A stretch of DNA of 64,000 nt, from assembly GCF_025371035.1 (NCBI RefSeq), contig NZ_JANZXB010000001.1, positions 1 to 64,000 on the forward strand. The letters are read 5' to 3'. Of this stretch, positions 8,657-18,081 are shown one piece after another. The position numbers were made by a program, and so were the translations under genes. Position 1 is the stretch's first letter, and each line of letters opens with the position of its first letter. The notes below the pieces were generated by a model, which worked only from the letters and a program-made list of their open reading frames with translations, did no database searches and was not told where the DNA came from. This DNA is from Sphingomonas sp. LC-1 (lineage in GTDB: Bacteria; Pseudomonadota; Alphaproteobacteria; Sphingomonadales; Sphingomonadaceae).

Positions 8657-9202
8657 TTACTCGGCGGCCAGCTGGAGGACGTCGTCGCCCTTGTTCCAGT
8701 TGCACGGGCAGAGTTCGTCGGTCTGCAGCGCGTCGAGGACACGCAGCGTCTCGGCCGGGTTGCGACCGACGTTCAGGCCGTTGATCGTCACGTGCTGGAT
8801 GACATTGTCGGGGTCGATGATGAAGGTCGCGCGATAGGCGACATGCTCATTCTTGTCGACGATGCCCAGCGCGTCGGCCAGGACGCGGCCATTGTCCGCG
8901 ATCCAGGGGAAATCGGCCGCGGCCAGATCCGGGTCCGACTTGCGCCATGCCAGGTGGACGTGCGCGGTGTCGGTCGACGCGCCGATCAGCACGGCGTCGC
9001 GATCCTCGAAATCGCCCTTCAGCTCGGAATAGCCGACGATCTCGGTCGGGCAGACGAAGGTGAAGTCCTTCGGCCAGTAGAAGAGAACCTTCCACTTGCC
9101 CTCATACGAGGTGTCGCTGATCGTCTCGCCGGCGGGGAGCGCGTTGGTCCCCTGCTGGACGGGGACGGTGAATGCGGGGAGCTTGTCTCCAACGGTCAAC
9201 AT
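8657..9202 (-). CDS. ahpC: Peroxiredoxin AhpC
   Basis: This 181-residue typical 2-Cys peroxiredoxin reduces hydrogen peroxide, organic peroxides and peroxynitrite. The peroxidatic cysteine is C51 (FTFVCPTE). The C-terminal CPC (C165/C167, in ELCPCNW) matches the AhpD-dependent mycobacterial type rather than the AhpF-dependent type. A strong ribosome site (AAAGGAGG) precedes the ATG. It is divergent from oxyR with a 157-bp control region between them. Confidence 0.97.
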   Translation of the reverse strand: MLTVGDKLPAFTVPVQQGTNALPAGETISDTSYEGKWKVLFYWPKDFTFVCPTEIVGYSELKGDFEDRDAVLIGASTDTAHVHLAWRKSDPDLAAADFPWIADNGRVLADALGIVDKNEHVAYRATFIIDPDNVIQHVTINGLNVGRNPAETLRVLDALQTDELCPCNWNKGDDVLQLAAE

Positions 9203-9314
9203 GGCAATATGCCTCCTTTTATTCCCAAAAGTTCGGCTTCAGCCATCCTCTCACGCGATCGGCGGTAACCCGCCTGTATTCGTTGCACCGACGGATATGG
9301 GGACTGGCGCGTTC

Positions 9315-9351
9315 GATCCAACAAGCTATTTGTCAAAACGCAATCGACTGA
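9315..9351. promoter_or_regulatory. Possible OxyR site in the ahpC-oxyR control region
   Basis: Four tetranucleotides GATC, CTAT, AACG and CTGA are each separated by seven bases, the spacing of the OxyR consensus ATAG-N7-CTAT-N7-ATAG-N7-CTAT. Only the second matches fully. The location, between the divergent ahpC and oxyR genes, is the main support. Confidence 0.3.
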
Positions 9352-9359
9352 GACGATCA

Positions 9360-10262
9360 ATGGCCGCGACCTACCTACCGACGCTAAAACAACTTCAATA
9401 TCTCGTGGCCTTACAGGACCATGGGCATTTCGGCCGGGCGGCCGACGCTTGCTTCGTGACGCAATCCACTTTGTCGGCGGGCCTGCGCGAGTTGGAGACG
9501 CTGATCGGCGTGACGCTGGTCGAGCGGACCCGGCGCGTGGTGCGCTTCACGCCGCTGGGTGAACGCATCGCCGACAAGGCACGGCGCGTGCTGCGCGAGG
9601 CGGACGAACTGGGCGACATGGCGCGCGCCGCCGGGCGCCCCTTGTCGGGGGAGATGCGCATGTCGGTCATCCCGACCATCGCCCCCTTCATGCTGCCGCG
9701 TATCCTGCCCCGCCTGCGCCGCGACTATCCGGACCTCAAGCTGTTCCTGCGCGAAGAGCCGAGCGGCCCGGCCTGCGAGCGGCTGCATAATGGTCGCACC
9801 GATTGCGTCCTGCTCGCCCTGCCCTTCGCCTGTGGCGAGGTAACCGCCGAGCCTTTGTTCGACGACCGGCTATTCGTCGCCTTCCCCACCGAGGACGATC
9901 TCACGCCACCACCCGCCATCGCGGCGGCCGCGATCGATGAGAATCGCCTGCTGTTGCTGGAAGACGGCCATTGCCTGAAGGATCATGCGCTGGCCGCGTG
10001 CAACCGCCCCGAATTACGGGCGGAGGCGACGATGCTCGGCACCTCGCTCCACACGATCGTCCAGATGGTCGATAACGGCCTGGGCATGACGATGCTGCCC
10101 GAGATGGCGTTGAAATCCGGCATATTGGACAACACCCATATCACCGCGCGTCCGCTGGATGCCGAGAATGCGATGCGAAAGATCGCGCTCGTCTGGCGCC
10201 GCGCGAGCCCTCGCGAAAAGGATTTCCGCCTGCTTGCGCAGGTTCTGGCCGAGGCCGGCTAA
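9360..10262 (+). CDS. oxyR: Hydrogen peroxide-sensing LysR-type regulator OxyR
   Basis: This 300-residue LysR-family activator has an N-terminal winged HTH (ACFVTQSTLSAGLRELE) and a C-terminal effector domain. The redox cysteines are at C205 and C214 (GHCLKDHALAAC), nine residues apart as in E. coli OxyR (C199/C208), which makes the assignment firm. Divergent transcription from ahpC-ahpD fits direct control of that pair. The ATG at 9360 is at the expected start of the LysR fold, although no strong ribosome site is visible. Confidence 0.93.
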   Translation: MAATYLPTLKQLQYLVALQDHGHFGRAADACFVTQSTLSAGLRELETLIGVTLVERTRRVVRFTPLGERIADKARRVLREADELGDMARAAGRPLSGEMRMSVIPTIAPFMLPRILPRLRRDYPDLKLFLREEPSGPACERLHNGRTDCVLLALPFACGEVTAEPLFDDRLFVAFPTEDDLTPPPAIAAAAIDENRLLLLEDGHCLKDHALAACNRPELRAEATMLGTSLHTIVQMVDNGLGMTMLPEMALKSGILDNTHITARPLDAENAMRKIALVWRRASPREKDFRLLAQVLAEAG

Positions 10263-10336
10263 ACCCCGGTCGTCCATGGAGCGCCCAACCTGAGCTTTGC
10301 GTTCCGCCCCCATTCCACCGTTCGAGGAGATATTCC

Positions 10337-10960
10337 ATGACCCTGACCGCACGACGCCTGCTGGCCGCACTGCCGCTCGTCGCCCTGATCGGGTTGGGTG
10401 CCTGCGGGCGCGGCGGGGACCAGCGGGAGGCGCCGGCGACGCCATCGACCGCCGCGGCACCCGCTCCCGCCGAGCCGCCGGTCACCCCGGACCAGGCCAT
10501 GGCCCCCACCCGGACGATCCTGGACAATGCCGCCGCGACGCCGTCGCTTTCCTCGCTGGTCGCGGCGGTGCGCGCGTCGGGGCTGGCCACTACCTTGGCG
10601 GGTCCCGGCCCCTATACGCTGTTCGCCCCCTCGAACGAGGCGTTCGGACGGCTGGCGCCCGGCGTGCTGGAGCAATTGCTGCAACCCGCCAACCGCGACT
10701 CGCTCGTGCGGTTGCTGCGCTTTCACATGGTGCCGGGAACGCTCGGTGTCGCCGAGTTGCAACGGCGGATGGCGGCGGGCGGCGGCACCGCGCGGATCAT
10801 GACCGTGCAGGGTGAACCGCTGACCGTCACCATGACGCAGTCGGTGATCACCCTGACCGATGGGGGCGGCAACAAAAGCTATATCGAGGCGGGCGACCTC
10901 GCCCAGGCCAATGGCGTCATCCACATCGTGAACGGCGTCTTGGTGCCAAAACTGGATTAA
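10337..10960 (+). CDS. Fasciclin-domain lipoprotein
   Basis: This 207-residue protein has a lipoprotein signal (LIGLGAC, Cys23) and a Pro/Ala linker, then one FAS1 domain: H1 motif (YTLFAPSNEAF), the YH-type motif (RFHMVPGTL) and H2 (VIHIVNGVLVPK). FAS1 domains mediate adhesion or matrix contacts at the cell surface. GAGGAG precedes the ATG. A second FAS1 gene follows 114 bp downstream, and the two probably form an operon. Confidence 0.85.
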   Translation: MTLTARRLLAALPLVALIGLGACGRGGDQREAPATPSTAAAPAPAEPPVTPDQAMAPTRTILDNAAATPSLSSLVAAVRASGLATTLAGPGPYTLFAPSNEAFGRLAPGVLEQLLQPANRDSLVRLLRFHMVPGTLGVAELQRRMAAGGGTARIMTVQGEPLTVTMTQSVITLTDGGGNKSYIEAGDLAQANGVIHIVNGVLVPKLD

Positions 10961-11074
10961 GTGCGTTACTCCCGACAGACCAGCCGTTTCGCCTGCGCAT
11001 CGGCCGGTCTGCCCTTCACCATGCGGCGCGACGCGAACCCGCTCCGCCGCCAGAAGAACGGGAGTTACTATTCC

Positions 11075-11689
11075 ATGCTGAAGACCTTCGCGATTCTCGC
11101 CACCGCCACCGCTTTGACCGGCGCCGGGATGGCGATGGCGCAAACGACGCCGGCCCCGGCGCAGAGTGCGCCCGCCCAGACCATGACCGCACCGGCAACG
11201 CTTGCCGCCCCGGCGCAGGCGACACCGGCTGCCAGCGGCACGATCCTTCAGGTGCTTGCCGCGACACCGGACCGCAGCACGCTGGCGCGGCTGGTCACGA
11301 CGGCGGGCCTCAACACCGATCTGGCGAGCCCCGGCCCCTTCACCGTCTTTGCTCCCAGCGACGAGGCGTTCAGCCGTATGCCCGCCGGTGCACTGGACAC
11401 GCTAAGCCAGCCGGCGAACAAGCCGACGCTCGCCACGATCCTGAAATACCATGTCGTTTCGGGCAAGCTGACCGCCGATCAGTTGAAGGCTCAGATCACC
11501 GCCGGAAACGGCACCGCGACGCTGACCACGCTGGCGGGACAGCCGCTGACCGCACAGATCGGCCCTAACGGGAATATCATGCTGACCGACGTCAACGGTC
11601 AGAAGGCCTATGTCGACAAGGCCGACGTGAACGCCACCAATGGCGTCGTCCACCTGACCAACGGCATCAACGTGCCGAAGATCGGCTGA
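11075..11689 (+). CDS. Secreted fasciclin-domain protein
   Basis: This 204-residue protein has a Sec signal (cleavage after MAMAQ), a long Ala/Pro/Thr linker and one FAS1 domain (FTVFAPSDEAF, YHVVSGKL, VVHLTNGINVPK). It has no lipobox, so it should be periplasmic or extracellular, unlike its upstream paralogue. ATG 11075 is preceded by GGGAG. A terminator follows the stop. The substrate or partner is unknown. Confidence 0.85.
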   Translation: MLKTFAILATATALTGAGMAMAQTTPAPAQSAPAQTMTAPATLAAPAQATPAASGTILQVLAATPDRSTLARLVTTAGLNTDLASPGPFTVFAPSDEAFSRMPAGALDTLSQPANKPTLATILKYHVVSGKLTADQLKAQITAGNGTATLTTLAGQPLTAQIGPNGNIMLTDVNGQKAYVDKADVNATNGVVHLTNGINVPKIG

Positions 11690-11711
11690 CCTCTCGTCGA
11701 TCGATAGAAGG

Positions 11712-11740
11712 AAGGCGGGGCTCTCCGGCTCCGCCTTTTC
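11712..11740. terminator. Bidirectional terminator between the fasciclin gene and moaE
   Basis: AAGGCGG (11712-11718) pairs with CCGCCTT (11731-11737), extended by two inner pairs, followed by TTTTC on the plus strand. The convergent moaE ends at 11740, directly on the stem, so the hairpin likely serves both directions. Confidence 0.75.
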
Positions 11741-12192
11741 TATAACGCTTCGCCGTCCTGCCAGCGCTCGGATGCGGCATGATCGCTGTCACGCGCTTCG
11801 ACCCATCGGGCTTGGTCGCCGCGTGTCTCCCGCTTCCAGAAGGGGGCATCGGTCTTGAGCCGGTCGATCAGATAGGCACAGCCATCGAGCGCGTCCCGGC
11901 GATGGGGCGCGGCGGTGACGACCAGGACGATCCGCTCGCCCGGTCGCATCGGACCGACGCGGTGAACGATGGCCGCGGCCTGCAACGACCAGCGCCGTGT
12001 CGCGGTCTGTGCGATCCGTTCGAGCGCAGCCTCGGTCGCGCCCGGATAATGCTCCAGTTCCAGCACGTCGACGCCATCGTCCGCGCGAACGAGGCCGCAG
12101 AAGCTGGCGACCGCGCCGACATGGCTTCCTTCGACCCGCGCCATTTCCTCGGCCAGATCGATCGGATCGGTCGAGACGCAAATCCGGATCAT
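11740..12192 (-). CDS. moaE: Molybdopterin synthase catalytic subunit MoaE
   Basis: MoaE is the large subunit of molybdopterin synthase, which inserts two sulfurs into precursor Z (cPMP). The 150-residue protein has the family motifs SFCGLVR, ELEHYPG, IVHRVGPMRPGE and the active-site lysine region LKTDAPFWKRE. Its ATG overlaps the moaD stop by four bases, so MoaD and MoaE are made together as their complex requires. Confidence 0.95.
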   Translation of the reverse strand: MIRICVSTDPIDLAEEMARVEGSHVGAVASFCGLVRADDGVDVLELEHYPGATEAALERIAQTATRRWSLQAAAIVHRVGPMRPGERIVLVVTAAPHRRDALDGCAYLIDRLKTDAPFWKRETRGDQARWVEARDSDHAASERWQDGEAL

Positions 12193-12440
12193 CCGCCGGT
12201 CACCGGCGGAAAGATCGCGACTTCGCGGGCACCATGAACCGAGGCGTCGAGACCGACGAACGTCTGGTCCACCGCCGCGCGCAGCCGTTCGGGTTCGGCC
12301 AGCGCCTCGGCATAGCCGCCGCCGCGCGCCGCCAGCCAGCGGATCAACTCGGCTACGCTCGTCACGCCATCGGGCAGGGTCAGCGCTTCCTCGGCCAGTC
12401 CGATCCGCTCCCGGACCCAGGCGAAATAGAGAATGGTCAT
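12189..12440 (-). CDS. moaD: Molybdopterin synthase sulfur carrier subunit MoaD
   Basis: This 83-residue ubiquitin-fold sulfur carrier ends in the obligatory Gly-Gly (VTGG), which is adenylated and thiocarboxylated before delivering sulfur to cPMP with MoaE. It starts FAWVRERIG and contains AVDQTFV, typical of MoaD. The ATG shares one base with the stop of pgsA (TGATG). Confidence 0.93.
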   Translation of the reverse strand: MTILYFAWVRERIGLAEEALTLPDGVTSVAELIRWLAARGGGYAEALAEPERLRAAVDQTFVGLDASVHGAREVAIFPPVTGG

Positions 12441-12994
12441 CAGCTATCCATATGCTTGAGGCCGACGCGCAGATAATCCCAGCCGGTGATCAGCGTCAGC
12501 ACCGCCGCGCCCCAGAGCGCCGCAAGCGAGGCGATGTGCACCCAGGCCCAGCCCGGCAGCGCGCCACCGAGGATCAGCCCGCCCAGCGCGATCAGTTGCA
12601 GCGTGGTCTTCCATTTGGCGAGCCGCGAAACCGGCACCGACACCTGCAACTGCGCCAGAAACTCGCGCAGGCCCGACACCGCGATTTCGCGCAACAGGAT
12701 GATAAGCCCCGCCACCACGCTAAGCCCGCTGATGACCTGCACCGCGACGAGGACGAGGATGACCGAGGCGACCATGATCTTGTCCGCGATGGGATCTAGG
12801 AAGACGCCCAGTTTCGACACCGCCCCCTGCGCACGTGCGAGATAGCCATCGAAGTAATCGGTGATGCCCATCAGGCAGTATAGCGCGAAGGCCACGCCGT
12901 AACCCCATTCCCAATGGGGTTGCCACAGTAGCCCCGCGAGCAGGGGTACGGCCACAATTCGCGAGAGCGTCAACAGGTTGGGCAGCGTCAGCAT
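12440..12994 (-). CDS. pgsA: CDP-diacylglycerol--glycerol-3-phosphate 3-phosphatidyltransferase
   Basis: This inner-membrane enzyme makes phosphatidylglycerophosphate, the precursor of phosphatidylglycerol and cardiolipin. The 184-residue protein has about five hydrophobic segments and the CDP-alcohol phosphotransferase motif DGYLARAQGAVSKLGVFLDP (D-G-x2-A-R-x8-G-x3-D-x3-D) with the final Asp just after it. The start at 12994 has AGAAGG four bases upstream. It heads an unusual but commonly seen three-gene run pgsA-moaD-moaE. Confidence 0.93.
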   Translation of the reverse strand: MLTLPNLLTLSRIVAVPLLAGLLWQPHWEWGYGVAFALYCLMGITDYFDGYLARAQGAVSKLGVFLDPIADKIMVASVILVLVAVQVISGLSVVAGLIILLREIAVSGLREFLAQLQVSVPVSRLAKWKTTLQLIALGGLILGGALPGWAWVHIASLAALWGAAVLTLITGWDYLRVGLKHMDS

Positions 12995-13108
12995 GACGCC
13001 TTCTAACCGCTCGCCCGTCCATGACAAACCGCTTTAAGCGGTTGGCGATGCGGACGGGGGTGGCTATGTTGTCGTCATCCTATTGCCACGATCGGGCCAT
13101 TTTTCGTT

Positions 13109-14419
13109 ATGCTCAACGCCCTCGGGCTCCTCAAGCGGCGGCGGTTCCTGCCGTTGTTCACCACCCAGTTCCTCGGCGCGTTCAACGACAATCTGTTCAA
13201 GACGTCGATGGTGCTGTTCGCCACCTATGCGATCTTCAACGACGCCCATGCCGAAGCGAACTTCAACGCGCTGGCGACCGGCCTGTCGATCGTGCCCTTC
13301 GTCCTGCTGTCCGCGCTGTCGGGGCAATTGGCGGACAGTCATGACAAGGCGCGGATCATCCGCATCGTCAAGACGGCGGAGATCGGGATCATGATCGTCG
13401 GCGCGCTAGGCCTGATGGTCGCAAAGGCGGGCTATACCAATATCGGGCTGGGCATGATGCTGGGCACCGTCCTGGCGCTGGGCGTCCATTCTACCTTTTT
13501 CGGACCGATCAAATACGCGATCCTGCCACAGCATCTGGAGCCCGACGATATTCTGGGCGGGACCGGGCTGGTCGAGGCGGGGACGTATCTCGCCATCTTG
13601 CTGGGCACGGTCACGGCGGGATGGGTGCCGATCGAGGCCGCCGCCGCCGGTGTCCTGATCGTCGCGGGTCTGGGTTGGTTCACCGCGCGTCAGGTTCCCC
13701 CCGCCCCGCGCGAGGGGCCGCCGCTGAAGCTGAACTTCAATCCCTTCACCGCCTCCTGGCGATTGATCGCCGCCACGCTGCATATCCGGCGGTTGTTCCT
13801 GGCGATCGTCGCGATCAGTTTCTTCTGGACGATCGGATCGGTGCTGATCATCGTCTTCCCGCCTCTCGTGAAGAACGTGCTGACCGCCGACAAGGAGGTC
13901 GCCAGCCTTGCCATCGCGATCTTCTCGATCGGCGTCGCGATCGGATCGGTGGTCATCAATACCATGTTGAAGGGTGAGATTTCGGCGCGCTATTCGCCCG
14001 TCTCGGTCATCTCGATGGGCGCATTCGTGGTCCTGTTCTCGATCCTGTGCCGCAACTGGGCCCCTGCCCCCGATGGCGGCCTGTATAGCTGGCAGGCCTT
14101 TCTCGCCGAACCGCGCGCGATCGGCATTTTAGCGACGCTGCTCGCCATCGCGACGACCGGCGGGATGTTCGTGGTGCCGCTCTATGCCTTCCTAACGACC
14201 ACGGTCGGCAAGGATCAGACGGCACGGACGGTGGCGGCCAACAACATCGTCAACTGCTTCGCCATGACGATAGGATCGGCGGCGGTCCTGGCCATCAGTG
14301 CGGCGGGTGTGACGCCGGAGGACATGCTGTTCCTCGTCGCCGCCATGTGCCTGGTCTCCGCCTGGCTGGCGCTCAGGTTGCACCGGGCCTGCGACGACGG
14401 ATGCGTCGACCCGGCCTGA
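13109..14419 (+). CDS. MFS transporter resembling lysophospholipid flippase LplT
   Basis: This 436-residue protein has about 12 membrane segments. The N-terminus (FLPLFTTQFLGAFNDNLFKTS) and the GPIKYAILPQHL segment are the hallmarks of the LplT/Aas-type MFS branch, which flips lysophospholipids across the inner membrane for re-acylation. No acyltransferase domain is fused to it here. Divergent from pgsA, it could share a phospholipid theme. No strong ribosome site is seen before ATG 13109. Confidence 0.75.
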   Translation: MLNALGLLKRRRFLPLFTTQFLGAFNDNLFKTSMVLFATYAIFNDAHAEANFNALATGLSIVPFVLLSALSGQLADSHDKARIIRIVKTAEIGIMIVGALGLMVAKAGYTNIGLGMMLGTVLALGVHSTFFGPIKYAILPQHLEPDDILGGTGLVEAGTYLAILLGTVTAGWVPIEAAAAGVLIVAGLGWFTARQVPPAPREGPPLKLNFNPFTASWRLIAATLHIRRLFLAIVAISFFWTIGSVLIIVFPPLVKNVLTADKEVASLAIAIFSIGVAIGSVVINTMLKGEISARYSPVSVISMGAFVVLFSILCRNWAPAPDGGLYSWQAFLAEPRAIGILATLLAIATTGGMFVVPLYAFLTTTVGKDQTARTVAANNIVNCFAMTIGSAAVLAISAAGVTPEDMLFLVAAMCLVSAWLALRLHRACDDGCVDPA

Positions 14420-14587
14420 TCAGAGCAGGAAGCTGTAGATACAGATGAAGAAGGCGGTGAAGCTGAGGACGAACAGGCGAAGATCCTGATCGTCCCGACG
14501 CCGCTTCGGCATGATGGCGGGGGGCGGAAGCGAACGCCGAAAGGGGTGACGGGCGGCTTCGTTGGTGAGGATGAGGCGGCGTCTCAT
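14420..14587 (-). CDS. Possible 55-residue small membrane protein
   Basis: A short frame of 55 residues lies between lplT-like and actP. It is basic in the first 35 residues (MRRRLIL, PKRRRDD) and ends in one hydrophobic helix (LRLFVLSFTAFFICIYSFLL), giving a single-span tail-anchored layout. No good ribosome site is visible, and the actual start may be at an internal ATG giving about 30 residues. No function is recognised. Confidence 0.4.
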   Translation of the reverse strand: MRRRLILTNEAARHPFRRSLPPPAIMPKRRRDDQDLRLFVLSFTAFFICIYSFLL

Positions 14588-14685
14588 GATGAGAATGTTA
14601 ACGCCGCGTTCACCATTTCGGCATCCATCGATATTGCCGCTGGAACCGCCTCGCTGCCCCGTTCCGAGACAGCGAGGACAGTTGG

Positions 14686-16389
14686 TCAGTGCTGGTGCGC
14701 CGACGCGGCACCGATTCCGGTTTCGGACCGGATGCGCTGGGCTGGATAACCCGCCTTGTCGATCGCGGCGCGCCCGGTGCGATCTGTGATCGACACGATC
14801 CATATCGTCAGGAAGGCCAGCGGCATCGAGAAGATGGTCGGCGATCCATAAGGGAAGATCGGCACGTCATAGCCCAGTACCTTCACCCAGATGGCGGGCG
14901 ACAGGATCGTCAGGACCAGAGCGGTCAGCAGACCGACCAGTCCCCCCGCGACCACGCCCCGCGTCGTGCATCCCGACCAGAGCAGCGATAGCAGCAGCAC
15001 CGGAAAATTGGCCGACGCCGCCAGTGCGAAGGCAAGGCTGACCATGAAGGCGACATTCTGCTTCTCGAAGACGATGCCCAGCAGGATCGCCACCACCGCC
15101 AGTACCAGCACGGTGATCCGGGAAACGCGCAATTCGGACGCCGAGTCCGCCTGCCCCCGCTTGATGACCGTCGCATAAAGGTCATGGCTGACCGCCGACG
15201 CGCCCGACAGGGTCAGGCCCGCCACGACGGCCAGGATGGTCGCGAAGGCCACCGCCGAGATGAAGCCCAGGAACAGATTGCCGCCGACCGCCTGCGCCAG
15301 ATGGATCGCGGCCATGTTGCTGCCCCCACGCAACGCCCCATCGGCGTCGAGAAAGCCCGGATCGGTGGCAACCAGAACGATCGCGCCGAAACCGATGACG
15401 AAGGTCAGGATATAGAAATAGCCGATCCAGCCCGTCGCCCACAGCACCGAACTGCGTGCTGCCTTCGCATTGGGCACGGTGAAAAAACGCATCAGGATAT
15501 GCGGCAATCCCGCCGTCCCGAACATCAACGCCGCCCCGATCGAAATGGCCGAGATGGGGTCCTTGATAAATCCGCCGGGGCCCATGATCGCGCTGCCCTT
15601 GGCGGCGGCCTCCTCCGGCCCCGCGCCGGCCAGCGCGGCGAGGGCGGTCTTGACGTCGACCGCGCGCGCGAACAGCGCCTCCGGACTAAAATGGAAACGG
15701 GCGAGCACGGCGATCGCCATGAAGCTGGCCGCGCCGAGCAGCATCATCGCCTTGACGATCTGCACCCAGGTCGTGGCCGTCATGCCCCCGAACAGCACGT
15801 ACAGCGTCATCAGCACGCCGACGATCACCACCGCATAGCCATAGGGCAGGCCGAAGAGCAGCCGGATCAACTGCCCCGCCCCTACCATCTGCGCGATCAG
15901 ATAGAAGAGGACGACGAGCAGGGTCGAGCACGCCGCGACCATCCGAACCGGCGTCTGGGCAAAGCGGAATGAGGCGACATCGGCAAAGGTGAAACGCCCC
16001 AGATTGCGCAGCCGCTCCGCCATCAGGAACAACAGGATCGGCCAACCGACCAGAAAACCGATCGAATAGATCAGCCCGTCATAGCCGTCGGCATAGATCT
16101 GTGCCGAGATACCCAGGAACGACGCCGCCGACATGAAGTCGCCCGCGATCGCCAATCCGTTCTGGAAGCCCGTAATCCCACCGCCCGCGGTGTAGAAGTC
16201 GGACGCCGTCCGCGTGCGCCGCGCCGCCCATCGGGTGATTGCCAGGGTCAGCGCAACAAAGGCCGCGAACATGCCGATCGCGGTCCAGTTGGTCGCCTGC
16301 TGCACAGCCGGGCCGATCGCATGGGCGTTCGCCCCCGAGACGGGAAGCATGGCCATGGGCAGGGCGAGCGCCAGAATAGCGCGCCTCAT
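14686..16389 (-). CDS. actP: Cation/acetate symporter ActP (sodium:solute symporter family)
   Basis: This inner-membrane symporter of 567 residues has an N-terminal signal-like helix then about 13 membrane spans. SSS-family segments include [22 protein letters not shown], the [10 protein letters not shown] motif and the [17 protein letters not shown] region, typical of ActP, which takes up acetate and other short monocarboxylates. Its ATG overlaps the stop of the upstream DUF485 gene by four bases, the usual yjcH-actP order. Confidence 0.88.
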   Translation of the reverse strand: MRRAILALALPMAMLPVSGANAHAIGPAVQQATNWTAIGMFAAFVALTLAITRWAARRTRTASDFYTAGGGITGFQNGLAIAGDFMSAASFLGISAQIYADGYDGLIYSIGFLVGWPILLFLMAERLRNLGRFTFADVASFRFAQTPVRMVAACSTLLVVLFYLIAQMVGAGQLIRLLFGLPYGYAVVIVGVLMTLYVLFGGMTATTWVQIVKAMMLLGAASFMAIAVLARFHFSPEALFARAVDVKTALAALAGAGPEEAAAKGSAIMGPGGFIKDPISAISIGAALMFGTAGLPHILMRFFTVPNAKAARSSVLWATGWIGYFYILTFVIGFGAIVLVATDPGFLDADGALRGGSNMAAIHLAQAVGGNLFLGFISAVAFATILAVVAGLTLSGASAVSHDLYATVIKRGQADSASELRVSRITVLVLAVVAILLGIVFEKQNVAFMVSLAFALAASANFPVLLLSLLWSGCTTRGVVAGGLVGLLTALVLTILSPAIWVKVLGYDVPIFPYGSPTIFSMPLAFLTIWIVSITDRTGRAAIDKAGYPAQRIRSETGIGAASAHQH

Positions 16390-16691
16390 GCCTGTTCCTC
16401 CGAGCGCAATTGGTCGATGACGGGATCGAAGTCCCGGTTGGCGCGCCAGACGTACAAACCGGTCAGAAAAATGGCGAGCGCGATGACGCCCAGTCCGATC
16501 GGAATACCCCAGCTTGTCGCGCCACCGCTGATCGACCGGGCGAGCAGCGCCTTGTCGAAGGCGATGGTCAGGATGAACCCAAAATAGGCGATCAGCATGA
16601 TCACCGTTAAGATGACGGTAAATCGTCCTCGCCTGCGCACCAGCGCCAAATAGCGCGGATCGCGAGCCAGCCGGGCGGCGGCATCCTCCAT
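16386..16691 (-). CDS. DUF485 membrane protein (YjcH family), ActP partner
   Basis: This 101-residue protein has two hydrophobic helices ([15 protein letters not shown] and [18 protein letters not shown]) and the conserved YLALVRRR segment after a short cytoplasmic N-terminus. DUF485 proteins are encoded directly before actP-type symporters and are thought to assist them. It is four-base coupled to actP here. Confidence 0.88.
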   Translation of the reverse strand: MEDAAARLARDPRYLALVRRRGRFTVILTVIMLIAYFGFILTIAFDKALLARSISGGATSWGIPIGLGVIALAIFLTGLYVWRANRDFDPVIDQLRSEEQA

Positions 16692-16764
16692 GGCATTCTC
16701 CTAAACCCCGTCGCGCCGGTTGTCGGCGTCGTCCGGGCCATGCTCCCCCGCCCCCGGCGCGGCG

Positions 16765-18081
16765 TCAAGCGCGATTGGGGCGATAGGCGTTCAGGTCGAT
16801 GCCGTGGCGGGCCACCTTGTCGTAAAAGGTCTTGCGCGGAATGCCCAGAATGGCGAGCGCGGCGCGGACGTCACCCGCCACCTCCTCCAGAACGCTGCGG
16901 ATCGTCGCGCCTTCGAACTGTTCGACCCGCTCGGGCAATGGCAGGGGGTCACCCGTCTCCGCCACCTCGCCGCTCAGGCCCAGGGCGACGCGATTGGCAT
17001 AGTTGCGCACCTCGCGGACATTGCCCGGCCAGTCATGCGACAACAATCTGGCCTGGATACCGCCATCGATCATCGGCACCGGCCGCCCGAACCGCTCGGC
17101 CGCTTCGCGCAGGAAATGGGCAAAGAGCAGCGGCACATCCGCGCGTCGCTCGCGCAAGGGCGGGACGCGCAGACGCACGGCGTCGAGCCGGTACAGGAGG
17201 TCGGCGCGGAACCGCCCCTCCTCCACCGCGCGCGCCAGATCGGACTTGGCCGCCGCGACGATGCGCAGATCGAGCATTTGCGGGTCCTCTGCACCGATCG
17301 CCCGCACCTCGCGCTCCTCGACGACGCGCAGCATCCGCCCCTGAAGGGCCGGGGCCATGCTGTCGACCTCATCCAGGAACAGGGTGCCGCGATGCGACGC
17401 GGCGATCCGGCCCGGCGTGCGGCCATGCGCCTGTCCGAACAGCTCGTCCTCGGCGATCGCCTCGGGCAAGGCGGCGCAATCGACCGCGACGAAGGGCCGC
17501 GTCCGCCGCGCGCTCCAGCGGTGGAGCAACAGCGCGACCAGTTCCTTGCCGGTCCCCGTCTCCCCCTCGACCAGCACATCAACATCCGCCTGCGCCACCT
17601 GTCGCACCGTATCGCGCAGCCGCATCATCACCGGCGTTTCGCCGATCAGCGGATAGGCCCCCTGTGCCTCTTCCGCCGCCAGGCGCAGCCGGCGATTGTC
17701 GAGGATCAGCCGCCGCATTTCCAGCGCCCGCTCGGCACTGGCGATCAGATGGTCGGCGGCAAAGGGCTTGGCGACGAAATCGAAGACCCCCTGCTTCAAC
17801 GCGGCGACCGCCATCGGTACGTCGCCATGGCCGGTCATCAGGATGACCGGAATCTCCGCGTCGATCGCTGCGATCCGCTTGGCGAGTTCGATCCCGTCGA
17901 TCCCCGGCATCCGGATGTCCGAGACGACCATGCCGGGAAATTCGGGCGAGATCGTAGCCAGTGCCGCCAGCGGATCGCCATGTGCCTCGACATCGATGCC
18001 GGCGAGTTCGAACGACTGCGCCAGCGCCTGACGAAGCACGGTATCGTCATCGACCAGGAGGACGCGCTGCCCCTCGCTCAT
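16765..18081 (-). CDS. DctD-like response regulator with AAA+ domain lacking the GAFTGA motif
   Basis: This is a 438-residue NtrC/DctD-class regulator. The receiver domain has D11/D12, phospho-acceptor D55 and K105 (FVAKPF). The AAA+ domain has Walker A GETGTGKE (173-180), Walker B GTLFLDEV (232-239) and DLLYRLDAV, plus a Fis-type C-terminal HTH (ILGIPRKTFYDKV). The expected sigma-54 contact loop GAFTGA is absent: between ELFGQ and GTLFLDE there is only AHGRTPGRIAASHR, about seven residues short. It is four-base coupled to the sensor kinase and likely governs organic-acid transport nearby. It may not use sigma-54. Confidence 0.85.
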   Translation of the reverse strand: MSEGQRVLLVDDDTVLRQALAQSFELAGIDVEAHGDPLAALATISPEFPGMVVSDIRMPGIDGIELAKRIAAIDAEIPVILMTGHGDVPMAVAALKQGVFDFVAKPFAADHLIASAERALEMRRLILDNRRLRLAAEEAQGAYPLIGETPVMMRLRDTVRQVAQADVDVLVEGETGTGKELVALLLHRWSARRTRPFVAVDCAALPEAIAEDELFGQAHGRTPGRIAASHRGTLFLDEVDSMAPALQGRMLRVVEEREVRAIGAEDPQMLDLRIVAAAKSDLARAVEEGRFRADLLYRLDAVRLRVPPLRERRADVPLLFAHFLREAAERFGRPVPMIDGGIQARLLSHDWPGNVREVRNYANRVALGLSGEVAETGDPLPLPERVEQFEGATIRSVLEEVAGDVRAALAILGIPRKTFYDKVARHGIDLNAYRPNRA

